From positions 1-42,591 of IMG/VR virus record IMGVR_UViG_3300037222_000058: DNA of 42,591 nt. The stretch is one strand, 5' to 3'. The notes under the pieces are model-generated. The model made no database searches. It was not told the origin of the DNA and saw only the letters and a list, made by a program, of their open reading frames with translations. Below, piece after piece: positions 1 to 7,021 of this stretch. Positions within the stretch are counted from its first letter, which is position 1. Every line of letters starts with the position of its first letter. The position numbers were made by a program, and so were the translations under genes. Source of the DNA: a virus.

Positions 1-2
1 CC

Positions 3-1040
3 ACCAGCATTCCGGACGAGGCGAAGGTGATCAGCAAGGGTCTCGTCGTAGCCTCGCTGGTTGAGGCTATGGACGCGCTCACGGAGCAGCGACAGGCGAT
101 CAAGGACGGCACGTCTGTTTCTGATGCGCTCGCCGCTAGCGTTCCAGCAATTCCACTCTCAGAGCTTTCCTCCACGCTGGCTAGCTGCGTCCGTACCTTG
201 GAGGAACACCTCCTACACGAGCGCGTTGAGGCCGCAGTTGATCCGACCGAGGCCGGCGACGTGTGGGACATGGAAGACGCTAAGTCTGCTCTCGAGTGCT
301 CCCTGCGCTTGGTCGCCAACATCGCGGTCATGGAGTCGCTGGAGAACGAGGGCACGATCAAGACCTTGGACGTCGAGAAGCTCATCGCCGTCCGCCAGAA
401 CCTAGACGACGCTATCGGCGTGGTCAAGGCAACACAAGCTGGGACAACCAGCTCGACAGAAGAGGAGATCCACGTGGCTGATGTCACGAAGTCCGAGCTG
501 GCTGACACCATCGCAGCTAGCACAGTCGCGGCCGTTGAGGCTGCGTTCGCGGCCAAGGCCGCAGAGCAGGTGAAAGCCGACGAGGCTGCCGCGAAGGTGG
601 CTGCTGAGGAGGCTGCAAAGAACGCGAACAACGGCGGTGACATTTCTGAGGGTGAGATCAAACCCACCAAGGAGGCCGACGCCGATGATGTCAACGCAGT
701 AAAGGAGACGCCTGAGGCTGAGGTCGAGGGTACTCTTACCAAGCAGGTGGCAGACCAGCTCGAGGTGCTGACGAAGGGTCTTCAGTCAGTCGAGGAGACG
801 GTAGCCAAGATCGCCAAGCGCCCCCGCGCCGGGGGTCCTTCACTAGATGGCCAGGCTCGCGGAGTAACTCCCGCGGCGGAGGGCCGACAGAGTGACGTGA
901 CCAAGAGCGCCGGAGACGTCGACATCGAGGAGATGCAGAAGAGCCTCGAGGCGGAGACTGACCCCGTGCGCAAGAGCGAGCTCGGGCTCAAGCTGACCTA
1001 CGCGCGGCTGACCAAGCTGCACGAGACCGGCCAGCTGTAA
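3..1040 (+). CDS. Capsid maturation protease/scaffold, C-terminal part (5' end outside window)
   Basis: The frame is open to the left edge, so the GTG at 27 is probably internal and the true start is upstream. The visible 345 residues are rich in Ala, Glu and Lys and predicted mostly helical. They end in a Glu/Lys helix (DIEEMQKSLEAETDPVRKSE) of the kind found in assembly scaffolds. The gene stops 51 bp before the major capsid gene, where protease-scaffold genes normally sit. No protease catalytic residues lie in the visible part, so the protease half is inferred from gene order only. A plain scaffold is the alternative. Confidence 0.6.
   Translation, partial: TSIPDEAKVISKGLVVASLVEAMDALTEQRQAIKDGTSVSDALAASVPAIPLSELSSTLASCVRTLEEHLLHERVEAAVDPTEAGDVWDMEDAKSALECSLRLVANIAVMESLENEGTIKTLDVEKLIAVRQNLDDAIGVVKATQAGTTSSTEEEIHVADVTKSELADTIAASTVAAVEAAFAAKAAEQVKADEAAAKVAAEEAAKNANNGGDISEGEIKPTKEADADDVNAVKETPEAEVEGTLTKQVADQLEVLTKGLQSVEETVAKIAKRPRAGGPSLDGQARGVTPAAEGRQSDVTKSAGDVDIEEMQKSLEAETDPVRKSELGLKLTYARLTKLHETGQL
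474..1040 (+). CDS. Possible nested in-frame scaffold start
   Basis: A GTG at 474, in frame with the gene above, is preceded by GAGGAG at 462-467 with 6 bp spacing. This is a better ribosome site than most annotated starts here. It would give a separate 188-residue product that is only the Ala/Glu/Lys-rich part. Phage lambda makes its scaffold Nu3 from an internal start in the protease gene C in the same way. The ribosome site is visible; use of it is inference. Confidence 0.4.
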   Translation: MADVTKSELADTIAASTVAAVEAAFAAKAAEQVKADEAAAKVAAEEAAKNANNGGDISEGEIKPTKEADADDVNAVKETPEAEVEGTLTKQVADQLEVLTKGLQSVEETVAKIAKRPRAGGPSLDGQARGVTPAAEGRQSDVTKSAGDVDIEEMQKSLEAETDPVRKSELGLKLTYARLTKLHETGQL

Positions 1041-1091
1041 GAACCCGCTCACTAACCGCACAAACCACAAACCGTAAGGAGCACCTACACG

Positions 1092-2576
1092 ATGGATCCC
1101 ATCGATCAGGTGACCGCGGAGACGCTGGCGATGATCAAGAAGGCCGCAACTGAAGGCATTCTGGTCGGAACTGGCGTGCAGGGTGTAGACCTTTCTGGTC
1201 TCGTTGCCCTGATCCCGGTCAATGTACCTGCACGTAATAACACGTCAGCTTTCCCCCGCGTCATCGCGGGTGAGGGTAGCCAGACCGCCGTCTGGCGTTC
1301 GCTGCTGAACATCAACGCTCAGCAGTCGGATGCGGCGGTCGGCTTCGACTTCGCGGGCTCGCTCACGAAGTTCGAGGAGCAGAACTGCTTCGCGCCGTAT
1401 AAGCCGTTGGCGAAGGCTGGACGCGTCACTCTTGACGCGGTCGCCGTCGCCCGCAACTACGCGGACGCGCTGGCTGTGGCTGAGCTTCAGACGCTCAACC
1501 AGCTGTTCATTGACCAGGATTTGCACATCATCAACTCACAGAACTGGCCTGTCAAAGTACCAGCGAAACCGACTACCGTCGATAACGCGCTCAAAGGCTC
1601 AATCCTCAAAACTGAAAAAATCGAAGTTGCAGTAGCGGCTCGCTCTGGAGCTAACTACTTCATCGGCGGAAGCACTGTTGCGTCGGCGAAGACGGAACAG
1701 GAACACGCGGCGACGGAAACAGGTTCGGTCACGGCGAGTGTCCCGGCGGTGCCGGGTGCGGTCGCGTATGACTGGTACTCGGGTCTGGTAGGAAAAGAAC
1801 TCTTCTACTACGGCACCACGACTACCGCGTCTGTTCTGATCACTAAAGTTCAGACGGTAGCTGCGGCGCTTCCGAAACTGCCGCTGCTTAGCGCAACGGT
1901 GACCCCGAAAACGGTTGTGCTGCTGACTGCGCGTGGTGACACGTCGTTCAGCCCGAACTGGTATAACGGAGTTCTCGCTAGCACGCTTGGTGACTACAGC
2001 GAAACCGGGCCTGTTCAGCCGGGTTCGGGTACGCCGTCCGGCGCTACGTTCATCGATTACGGTGGATCTGCTATCACCTCATCGGGATCTAGTATCGCGC
2101 TGCTCGATCAGATCAACGATGAACTCTGGGCCAGCGTACAGCTCTCCCCGACCAGCTACATGGTCAACTCGCTTCAGGGCGACGAGATCTCGAAGCTGAT
2201 CCTGGAAAGCGCTGCTTCGGTTACCTTCCTACCTCCTACGGACGCTGACGCGCGTACGAACCTGGCGGGTGGTGGTTACATCGGCCGCTACATCAACAAG
2301 GCAGCCGGTGGAGTCGCAGTGAACATCGAGGTGCACCCTCGGGTCGCTCCTGGTACGGTCATCGCCCGTACCGATCGTGTTCCCTTCCCAGGGAGCAACA
2401 TCGGGTCGGTCTACGAGGTTCGTTGCCAGTACGACACGATGCGCTTCGACTACGCGGCGAACTATAACCCCGGAGTTGAAGGGGGCGGACCTCGATACGA
2501 TTTCGAGATTCGTTCGATGGAGACGCTCGTGAACCGGGCGCCCGTCGCGCAGGCCGTTGTCTCGAACATCGGCTAA
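1092..2576 (+). CDS. Major capsid protein with inserted beta-domain
   Basis: A 494-residue protein with an AAGGAG site at 1076-1081. Position directly after the scaffold and before the connectors, and the C-terminal half (IEVHPRVAPGTVIARTDRVP, then a receding beta pattern to VNRAPVAQ), fit an HK97-fold major capsid protein. Residues about 155-345 look like an insertion: they include a fibronectin/Ig-like stretch (ASVPAVPGAVAYDWYSG) and use AAA and GAA almost exclusively, while the flanks use AAG and GAG. The insertion probably forms a surface domain on the shell. Capsid assignment is by context and overall pattern. Confidence 0.8.
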   Translation: MDPIDQVTAETLAMIKKAATEGILVGTGVQGVDLSGLVALIPVNVPARNNTSAFPRVIAGEGSQTAVWRSLLNINAQQSDAAVGFDFAGSLTKFEEQNCFAPYKPLAKAGRVTLDAVAVARNYADALAVAELQTLNQLFIDQDLHIINSQNWPVKVPAKPTTVDNALKGSILKTEKIEVAVAARSGANYFIGGSTVASAKTEQEHAATETGSVTASVPAVPGAVAYDWYSGLVGKELFYYGTTTTASVLITKVQTVAAALPKLPLLSATVTPKTVVLLTARGDTSFSPNWYNGVLASTLGDYSETGPVQPGSGTPSGATFIDYGGSAITSSGSSIALLDQINDELWASVQLSPTSYMVNSLQGDEISKLILESAASVTFLPPTDADARTNLAGGGYIGRYINKAAGGVAVNIEVHPRVAPGTVIARTDRVPFPGSNIGSVYEVRCQYDTMRFDYAANYNPGVEGGGPRYDFEIRSMETLVNRAPVAQAVVSNIG

Positions 2577-2589
2577 GCCCCACAAGCTC

Positions 2590-2700
2590 CCTACGGCCCT
2601 CGGGCTGTAGGAGAGGCGCCCCGCGAACCAGACGGGCGCCTCAGACCCTCCGCTTCCCTCGCTGCGCGCCGAGACCTCCCGGTAGCGCGCGAGGGAACGC
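2590..2700 (+). terminator. Hairpin cluster after the capsid gene
   Basis: Three stem-loops lie in the gap after the capsid gene. 2590-2598 pairs with 2603-2611 (9 bp, one G-U, CTCG loop). 2615-2621 pairs with 2634-2640 (7 bp). 2653-2660 pairs with 2689-2696 (8 bp, extended by a bulge). None has a clean T-tract, so partial termination or protection of the capsid mRNA 3' end is more likely than complete termination. Confidence 0.5.
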
Positions 2701-2727
2701 GGACCCTTTCTAATAGGAGGTATCACG

Positions 2728-3018
2728 ATGGCACAGATCCACAACGTAGAGGTAACCAAGACGAAACGGTACATCACGGACCCTGCGAAAGGGCTCACGC
2801 TCGTACACGACGATCACATTCAGAAGGGCAGCGCCACCGCTATCAACTACGGTAACGAGACGTATGAGATCGATGCAGATGGTTCTTTTGATGTGTCGGA
2901 TGAGGCTGCAGCGTTCCTATGCAAACAGCCCGGCTGGTACGAGGGGCCTAACCCCTTCCCTCCTGAGGTTGAGGCTGCCCCTACACGTAAACCCTCGAAG
3001 GCTAAAGCCGCAGCCTAA
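2728..3018 (+). CDS. Small head protein of unknown function
   Basis: A 96-residue protein with a clear site (TAGGAGG, 8 bp before the ATG). It has a compact, mixed alpha/beta-looking body and a short Pro/Lys/Ala tail. It sits between the capsid and head-tail connector genes, where head decoration or small connector genes are common. No family was recognised. Confidence 0.7.
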   Translation: MAQIHNVEVTKTKRYITDPAKGLTLVHDDHIQKGSATAINYGNETYEIDADGSFDVSDEAAAFLCKQPGWYEGPNPFPPEVEAAPTRKPSKAKAAA

Positions 3019-3024
3019 ACCGCC

Positions 3025-4008
3025 GTGCCTGCCTTCGTCCCTGAAACGTTCTCCGAACCTGTAGTCTGTCCTGATACAGCTTCACTTTTCCGGAGAGCCC
3101 CATACATCTCGCCCGCCGAGTACCAGCAGACGCCGACTGCTGTCGGTATCAAAAACCTGGTACCCGGCGGGACGGAACCAGAACAGCTCGCCTCACTCGC
3201 AGCCGTTATCTCGCGCGCCAGCGATTGGGTGGACACGATCTGCTTCCACCGCGCGGACGGGACGCTGGCAGCGAGCCCGTCCACGGAGTCCGGCTGGGTG
3301 AGACCGAAGGATGACGACACGCTGCAGCTGATCTGTAACTACAAACCGATCCTCGAGGTGGATGGACTAGCAATAGGAACCCCCGGTCAGCTGTCTAACA
3401 TCGGAGACCAGGCGGCTCAAACTCTCTCGATCCAGGGCACGATAATCCAGCTGCCTGGGAACGTAAGCCCGCGTGGTGCGACGAGTTCCATCTACCCTAG
3501 CTACACCACCGTGCGTGGGAAGGTGTACGCCGTATGGGTGTACGTCAGCGGCTACCCTCACACCGCACTAGCTAAAGCTGCTAAAGCGAAAGACTCGACG
3601 CTCGAAGTGACGCCGTCCATTCCTGATGGCTCTAATCTATACGGGGTCTACCCAGGGACACAGCTCACGATCCACGACGGCGCTAACACGGAGGTCATCG
3701 TGGTGGCGTCCGTAGCGGGCTTGACGCTCAACCTAGCCGCCCCCCTCGTGTACGCTCACACGCTCCCCGCGGCCCCTAACACGACCCGAGTGACCGCGAT
3801 ACCGTGGATCGTGGAGCAGGCAACAATCTCTCTCGTATCCAACTTGATCAAGATGCGCGGCACGCGCGCGCTGGTGATTCCCAGCTCGCCAGCGAAGGCA
3901 GCGAACCCACCCAAACAGTCAAGCGGGCAGGCTGGCGCCCAGAACGATTACGACGCTGCTGTCAAAATGCTTGAGCCGTTCACCTCCGTTTATATGCGGT
4001 CGACATGA
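3025..4008 (+). CDS. Head-tail connector with inserted beta-domain
   Basis: A 327-residue protein starting at GTG 3025; no good ribosome site is visible, so coupling to the preceding stop at 3018 is likely. The N-terminal part (ISPAEYQQTPTAVGIKNLVP, then ASLAAVISRASDWVDTI) and the C-terminal helix (EQATISLVSNLIKMRG) fit the helical gp6-type connectors that cap the portal. Residues about 182-255 (STLEV...IHDGANTEVIVV...LTLNLAAPL..AH) are an inserted beta-domain resembling the repeats in the tail tube protein at 4575. Function rests on context and pattern. Confidence 0.65.
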   Translation: MPAFVPETFSEPVVCPDTASLFRRAPYISPAEYQQTPTAVGIKNLVPGGTEPEQLASLAAVISRASDWVDTICFHRADGTLAASPSTESGWVRPKDDDTLQLICNYKPILEVDGLAIGTPGQLSNIGDQAAQTLSIQGTIIQLPGNVSPRGATSSIYPSYTTVRGKVYAVWVYVSGYPHTALAKAAKAKDSTLEVTPSIPDGSNLYGVYPGTQLTIHDGANTEVIVVASVAGLTLNLAAPLVYAHTLPAAPNTTRVTAIPWIVEQATISLVSNLIKMRGTRALVIPSSPAKAANPPKQSSGQAGAQNDYDAAVKMLEPFTSVYMRST

Positions 4009-4523
4009 GCCGCGTAGCAGTCCGCACAGCGATAACCGAATATTTCGCTAACGCGAACCTGCAGTATGTCGGAATGGTGCACTCAGCACGACCAGAAATC
4101 ACGAACGAACAGGACTACGAAACTAACCGGCTCGCAGAAGCGGTCCCGTCCGTGAATGGCTCAAGCGCGGTACTCGTCGTGAACATCCCCAGCGACGACA
4201 GGAAACGCCGGGCTGACACCGGGCGCGGCGCTGTCAACGACAGCGTGATCCACAAGATAGTGATGGAGGTTTTCTTCGCGAGTACCGGCGGAGACTCCGT
4301 CGCGGCGCAAAACGACTACGACGTCATAGTCGACGGGATGGTGGCCCTCATACGCGCAAACGCGGTCATGGGTGCCCCCAGCGTCATTTGGAGTGCAGGC
4401 GAGTACGAAGCGGGCGTCCAGCACCAACAGACCGCCCCCTTCAACGACGCCGAGGGCATGGCCGTGTTCATAAGCGGCGCAGTCAGCTTCGATGCATATG
4501 AGTGGGTAGCCGGAAATGTGTAG
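4005..4523 (+). CDS. Tail terminator / tail completion protein
   Basis: A 172-residue protein whose ATG overlaps the previous stop (ATGA). Size, position between the connector and the tail tube gene, and the alternating fold (AVRTAITEYF at the start, a central HKIVMEVFF strand, a final SFDAYEWV strand) fit the tail-terminator/neck family that stops tail tube growth. No catalytic motif is expected. Another neck protein of similar fold is the alternative. Confidence 0.55.
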   Translation: MSRVAVRTAITEYFANANLQYVGMVHSARPEITNEQDYETNRLAEAVPSVNGSSAVLVVNIPSDDRKRRADTGRGAVNDSVIHKIVMEVFFASTGGDSVAAQNDYDVIVDGMVALIRANAVMGAPSVIWSAGEYEAGVQHQQTAPFNDAEGMAVFISGAVSFDAYEWVAGNV

Positions 4524-4574
4524 AGAAATGTACATCACGCGTTGGAAAACGCCTAAGATAGAAGGAGCTAAGCT

Positions 4575-5984
4575 GTGACCTTTTTCAGCGCGATCCCCGT
4601 ACCAGAGACACAGATCGGAGTAGCCCTTGAGACCGAACGCGGGGTGCCTGTAGCTCCTGCTTTCTGGATTCCGATCATGGGGCCTAAGTATAAGCCGGAC
4701 CTGAAGCTGCTCCCGGATGAGGGGCTCCGCGGGTCAATGGTGACGATCTACGATGAGGTCCCCGGCTTGCGCTACGACAACCACAGCTGGGACCAGCACC
4801 CGTACCTGGACAGTTTCCCTGTGTTCCTGCGTGCTCTGCTCGGGTCGAAAGACATCCTCACTAAAGCGACGCCTTTCACTACGCTCGTTCTAGAAGCGAA
4901 AGCTGCCGACAAAAAAATCGTTACTGTCGCAGCCCTGACCGAAGGGTCGTCGGTCGTGCTTGATGAAGGTACGGCCGCAGAAGAGACCCGTGTCGTCGGT
5001 AAAGTAACGAAAATCAAAGCTGGCGAATGGGAAGCCGTCGTGGTCGCTCTCGGTTTCAAACATGAAGTCGGCGGCACAGTGACGGCCCCGACAGAACTTC
5101 TGGTTGAAGCGAAAGCTCTGGCTACGACGATCAAAACCGCCGCTAACGTCGAAGCAGGGAGGTACATCGTTGTCGGTGCCGGTGCCGGGCAGGAGACGGC
5201 TCTGGTTACCAAAGCTACCGAAGTCAAAGCCGGCGAATTCACGCTAACGCTGGCGTACCCGCTAGCGCTCACTCATGCAGCAAAAGCGGCCGTGCTCGGT
5301 CTCACTGGTCACTCGTTCAGTCTGCTGAACAACGAACCAGCAGAAGGAAACCAGCCGGTCAGCTGCACGCTTACCGACTACACAGGCGAGACAAACTGGC
5401 GCCAGCTAGCAGCCGCCCAGCTAGACTCCATCACACTAAGTGGCGCTGCTGATGCCTTGCCGAAGGCCGCGCTCAACTGGTTCGCTAACGCAGCCAACAC
5501 CCCATCACCGACGCCAACTGCGACCTATTCACCTGCTGAGGCGCCCCCTGGTTGGACGGTCAAAGCGTCTGTTGGAGGTACGCAGATCGGCTACCTGGTG
5601 TCTTGGGAGGCTAGCCTAAAGAGAGGCGTCAAGAACATTCCGGCAATTACCGGAACACAGAACTACTACCAGCACTTCGCTGGTGCCCTCGACCCGACTA
5701 TGAAGATCGTGGTCCTCGAGGATCCCGCCGCGTCGTGGTTGACCGCGTACGAGAACGGTGAACTCGAGTCGATCGACCTCACGCTTAGTGACGTCGAGTC
5801 GGGCTTCGCTCTGAACCTGCATTCCACGAAGGCGAAGTTCCTGACAGGCGACCTGGACCGCTCGAAGGAGTGGGTTGAGGTTCCGCTTGAGGTGCAGCTG
5901 CTCCCCTCAAGCACGGACGCCCTCGCGGGGGGAGTGTCTCCGATCGTCGCCACTGTGGCGAACAGCAACACCCTGGCGTACTAA
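4575..5984 (+). CDS. Major tail (tube) protein with two tandem inserted beta-repeats
   Basis: A 469-residue protein with a GTG start 5 bp after AAGGAGC. The outer parts (residues 1-100 and 245-469) look like a siphovirus tail tube subunit and the gene directly precedes the chaperones gpG/gpGT. Residues about 104-172 and 173-243 are two copies of one domain: each has an Ala/Lys-rich opening strand, an ETRVV or ETALV core, then the shared motif KAGE[WF]. Lysine in this stretch is always AAA and glutamate almost always GAA, while flanks use AAG/GAG. The repeats probably project from the tail surface. Confidence 0.75.
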   Translation: MTFFSAIPVPETQIGVALETERGVPVAPAFWIPIMGPKYKPDLKLLPDEGLRGSMVTIYDEVPGLRYDNHSWDQHPYLDSFPVFLRALLGSKDILTKATPFTTLVLEAKAADKKIVTVAALTEGSSVVLDEGTAAEETRVVGKVTKIKAGEWEAVVVALGFKHEVGGTVTAPTELLVEAKALATTIKTAANVEAGRYIVVGAGAGQETALVTKATEVKAGEFTLTLAYPLALTHAAKAAVLGLTGHSFSLLNNEPAEGNQPVSCTLTDYTGETNWRQLAAAQLDSITLSGAADALPKAALNWFANAANTPSPTPTATYSPAEAPPGWTVKASVGGTQIGYLVSWEASLKRGVKNIPAITGTQNYYQHFAGALDPTMKIVVLEDPAASWLTAYENGELESIDLTLSDVESGFALNLHSTKAKFLTGDLDRSKEWVEVPLEVQLLPSSTDALAGGVSPIVATVANSNTLAY

Positions 5985-6008
5985 GAGAATCGACTAGGAG
6001 GTCGACAA

Positions 6009-6530
6009 ATGGCAACGAAAACAGTAGACATCCCAGGAGGCACAGCGCAGATAAGAGATACGCTAAGTGTCCGTCAGCGGCACGACATCGAATCCGCGGC
6101 GGTAGCGGCGGCTTCGGCGTTGGACAAGCTCCCCAAAACTCGCGAGGAGCTGGAGACGGTGGTTGAGGGTTCCATCAACCTGACCCGAGAGGAGGCCCGG
6201 TCCCTGTTCGTTCTGCAGGAGGCCACGATCGTAGCGACGCTGGTTGACTGGTCTCTCCCTGGGCCTATTCCCAACGAGAACACGATCGGCGATATGGATC
6301 CGGACGTGTACGACGCGCTGGCGGAGGCGACTACGGACATCGGGGTCGCTACCGTGGCGCCCGTCGACTTCAACCCCACGGACCCAGCTGGCGCGACCTT
6401 CCAGTCGAGCCCTACTTCGCCCTCAGGCGGCTCCGCAGCTGCCTCGAGGGCAGACCAGGAGCAGGAGTCGACCGAGCCACAGCCGAGCGGTTCGATGAGT
6501 ACCGCTTCCGCAGAGCCTTCCCAGGCTTGA
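6009..6530 (+). CDS. Tail assembly chaperone gpG
   Basis: A 173-residue protein with an AGGAGG site. Chaperones of this class coat the tape measure protein during tail assembly. It has an acidic, helical body (residues 20-100) and a low-complexity Ser/Pro/Gln tail, and it lies between tail tube and tape measure. The overlapping -1 frame encodes a typical gpT tail (next entry), which supports the call. Confidence 0.8.
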   Translation: MATKTVDIPGGTAQIRDTLSVRQRHDIESAAVAAASALDKLPKTREELETVVEGSINLTREEARSLFVLQEATIVATLVDWSLPGPIPNENTIGDMDPDVYDALAEATTDIGVATVAPVDFNPTDPAGATFQSSPTSPSGGSAAASRADQEQESTEPQPSGSMSTASAEPSQA

Positions 6531-6646
6531 CACACGAGGAGTACCTAAGCGAACCCGGCGTCACAGTTGATTGGCTGCTGGCTATCGACAACCTCGCGGA
6601 TGAAGTGAGAGCGGAAAAGCAGAGGAGAGAAAATGCCGGCGGATGA
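6440..6646 (+). CDS. gpGT extension, expressed by -1 frameshift (start approximate)
   Basis: In the -1 frame relative to gpG, the sequence through gpG's stop codes ERFDEYRFRRAFPGL, then EEYLSEPGVTVDWLLAIDNL, then a charged end, stopping at 6644-6646. This is the standard gpT pattern of actinophage-type chaperones. It has no start of its own, so a programmed -1 shift (equivalently +2) inside gpG is needed. I could not find a canonical X XXY YYZ heptamer between 6340 and 6500, so the slip point is unresolved; the left coordinate only marks where the gpT-like sequence becomes convincing. The end overlaps the next gene by 14 bp. Confidence 0.75.
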   Translation, partial: CLEGRPGAGVDRATAERFDEYRFRRAFPGLTHEEYLSEPGVTVDWLLAIDNLADEVRAEKQRRENAGG

Positions 6647-7016
6647 CGCCGCCACACAAGCTGCCCTAGCCGCGCTGATGGTTCGTATAAGCGCAGCTGG
6701 GGCAGCCGCTCTGAAGAAGGTCGCGTTGGCCGTACAGGCGGCAGGTATGGCCGGGACTCCAGTGCTGTCAGGCACGCTGCGGCGCTCGTGGGCAACCAAG
6801 ATGGTCCCTGCCGGCGGAGTAGGGGTGTACGCCGCGATGGTAGGTCCCACGATGGTCTACGCACGACGCATCGATCTTGGCTTCAAAGGTGCCGACTCGC
6901 TGGGGCGAGTCTACGCCCAAGCACCTAACCCGTATGTGAAGCCAGCGTTCGATAGGACGGTCCCTCGCTTCCGACCGATCGTAATATCCGAGATATCTAG
7001 AGCCTTGAAGGGGTGA
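6633..7016 (+). CDS. HK97 gp10-like protein
   Basis: A 127-residue protein with GAGGAG ten bases or so before the ATG. It has the family's core pattern: TPVLSGTLRRSW, then a beta segment to YARRIDLGFKG, then PYVKPAFD and a C-terminal helix. gp10-like proteins join head to tail or complete the tail. The gene normally sits before the tail tube gene; here it lies between the chaperones and the tape measure. Confidence 0.75.
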   Translation: MPADDAATQAALAALMVRISAAGAAALKKVALAVQAAGMAGTPVLSGTLRRSWATKMVPAGGVGVYAAMVGPTMVYARRIDLGFKGADSLGRVYAQAPNPYVKPAFDRTVPRFRPIVISEISRALKG

Positions 7017-7021
7017 TTGCA

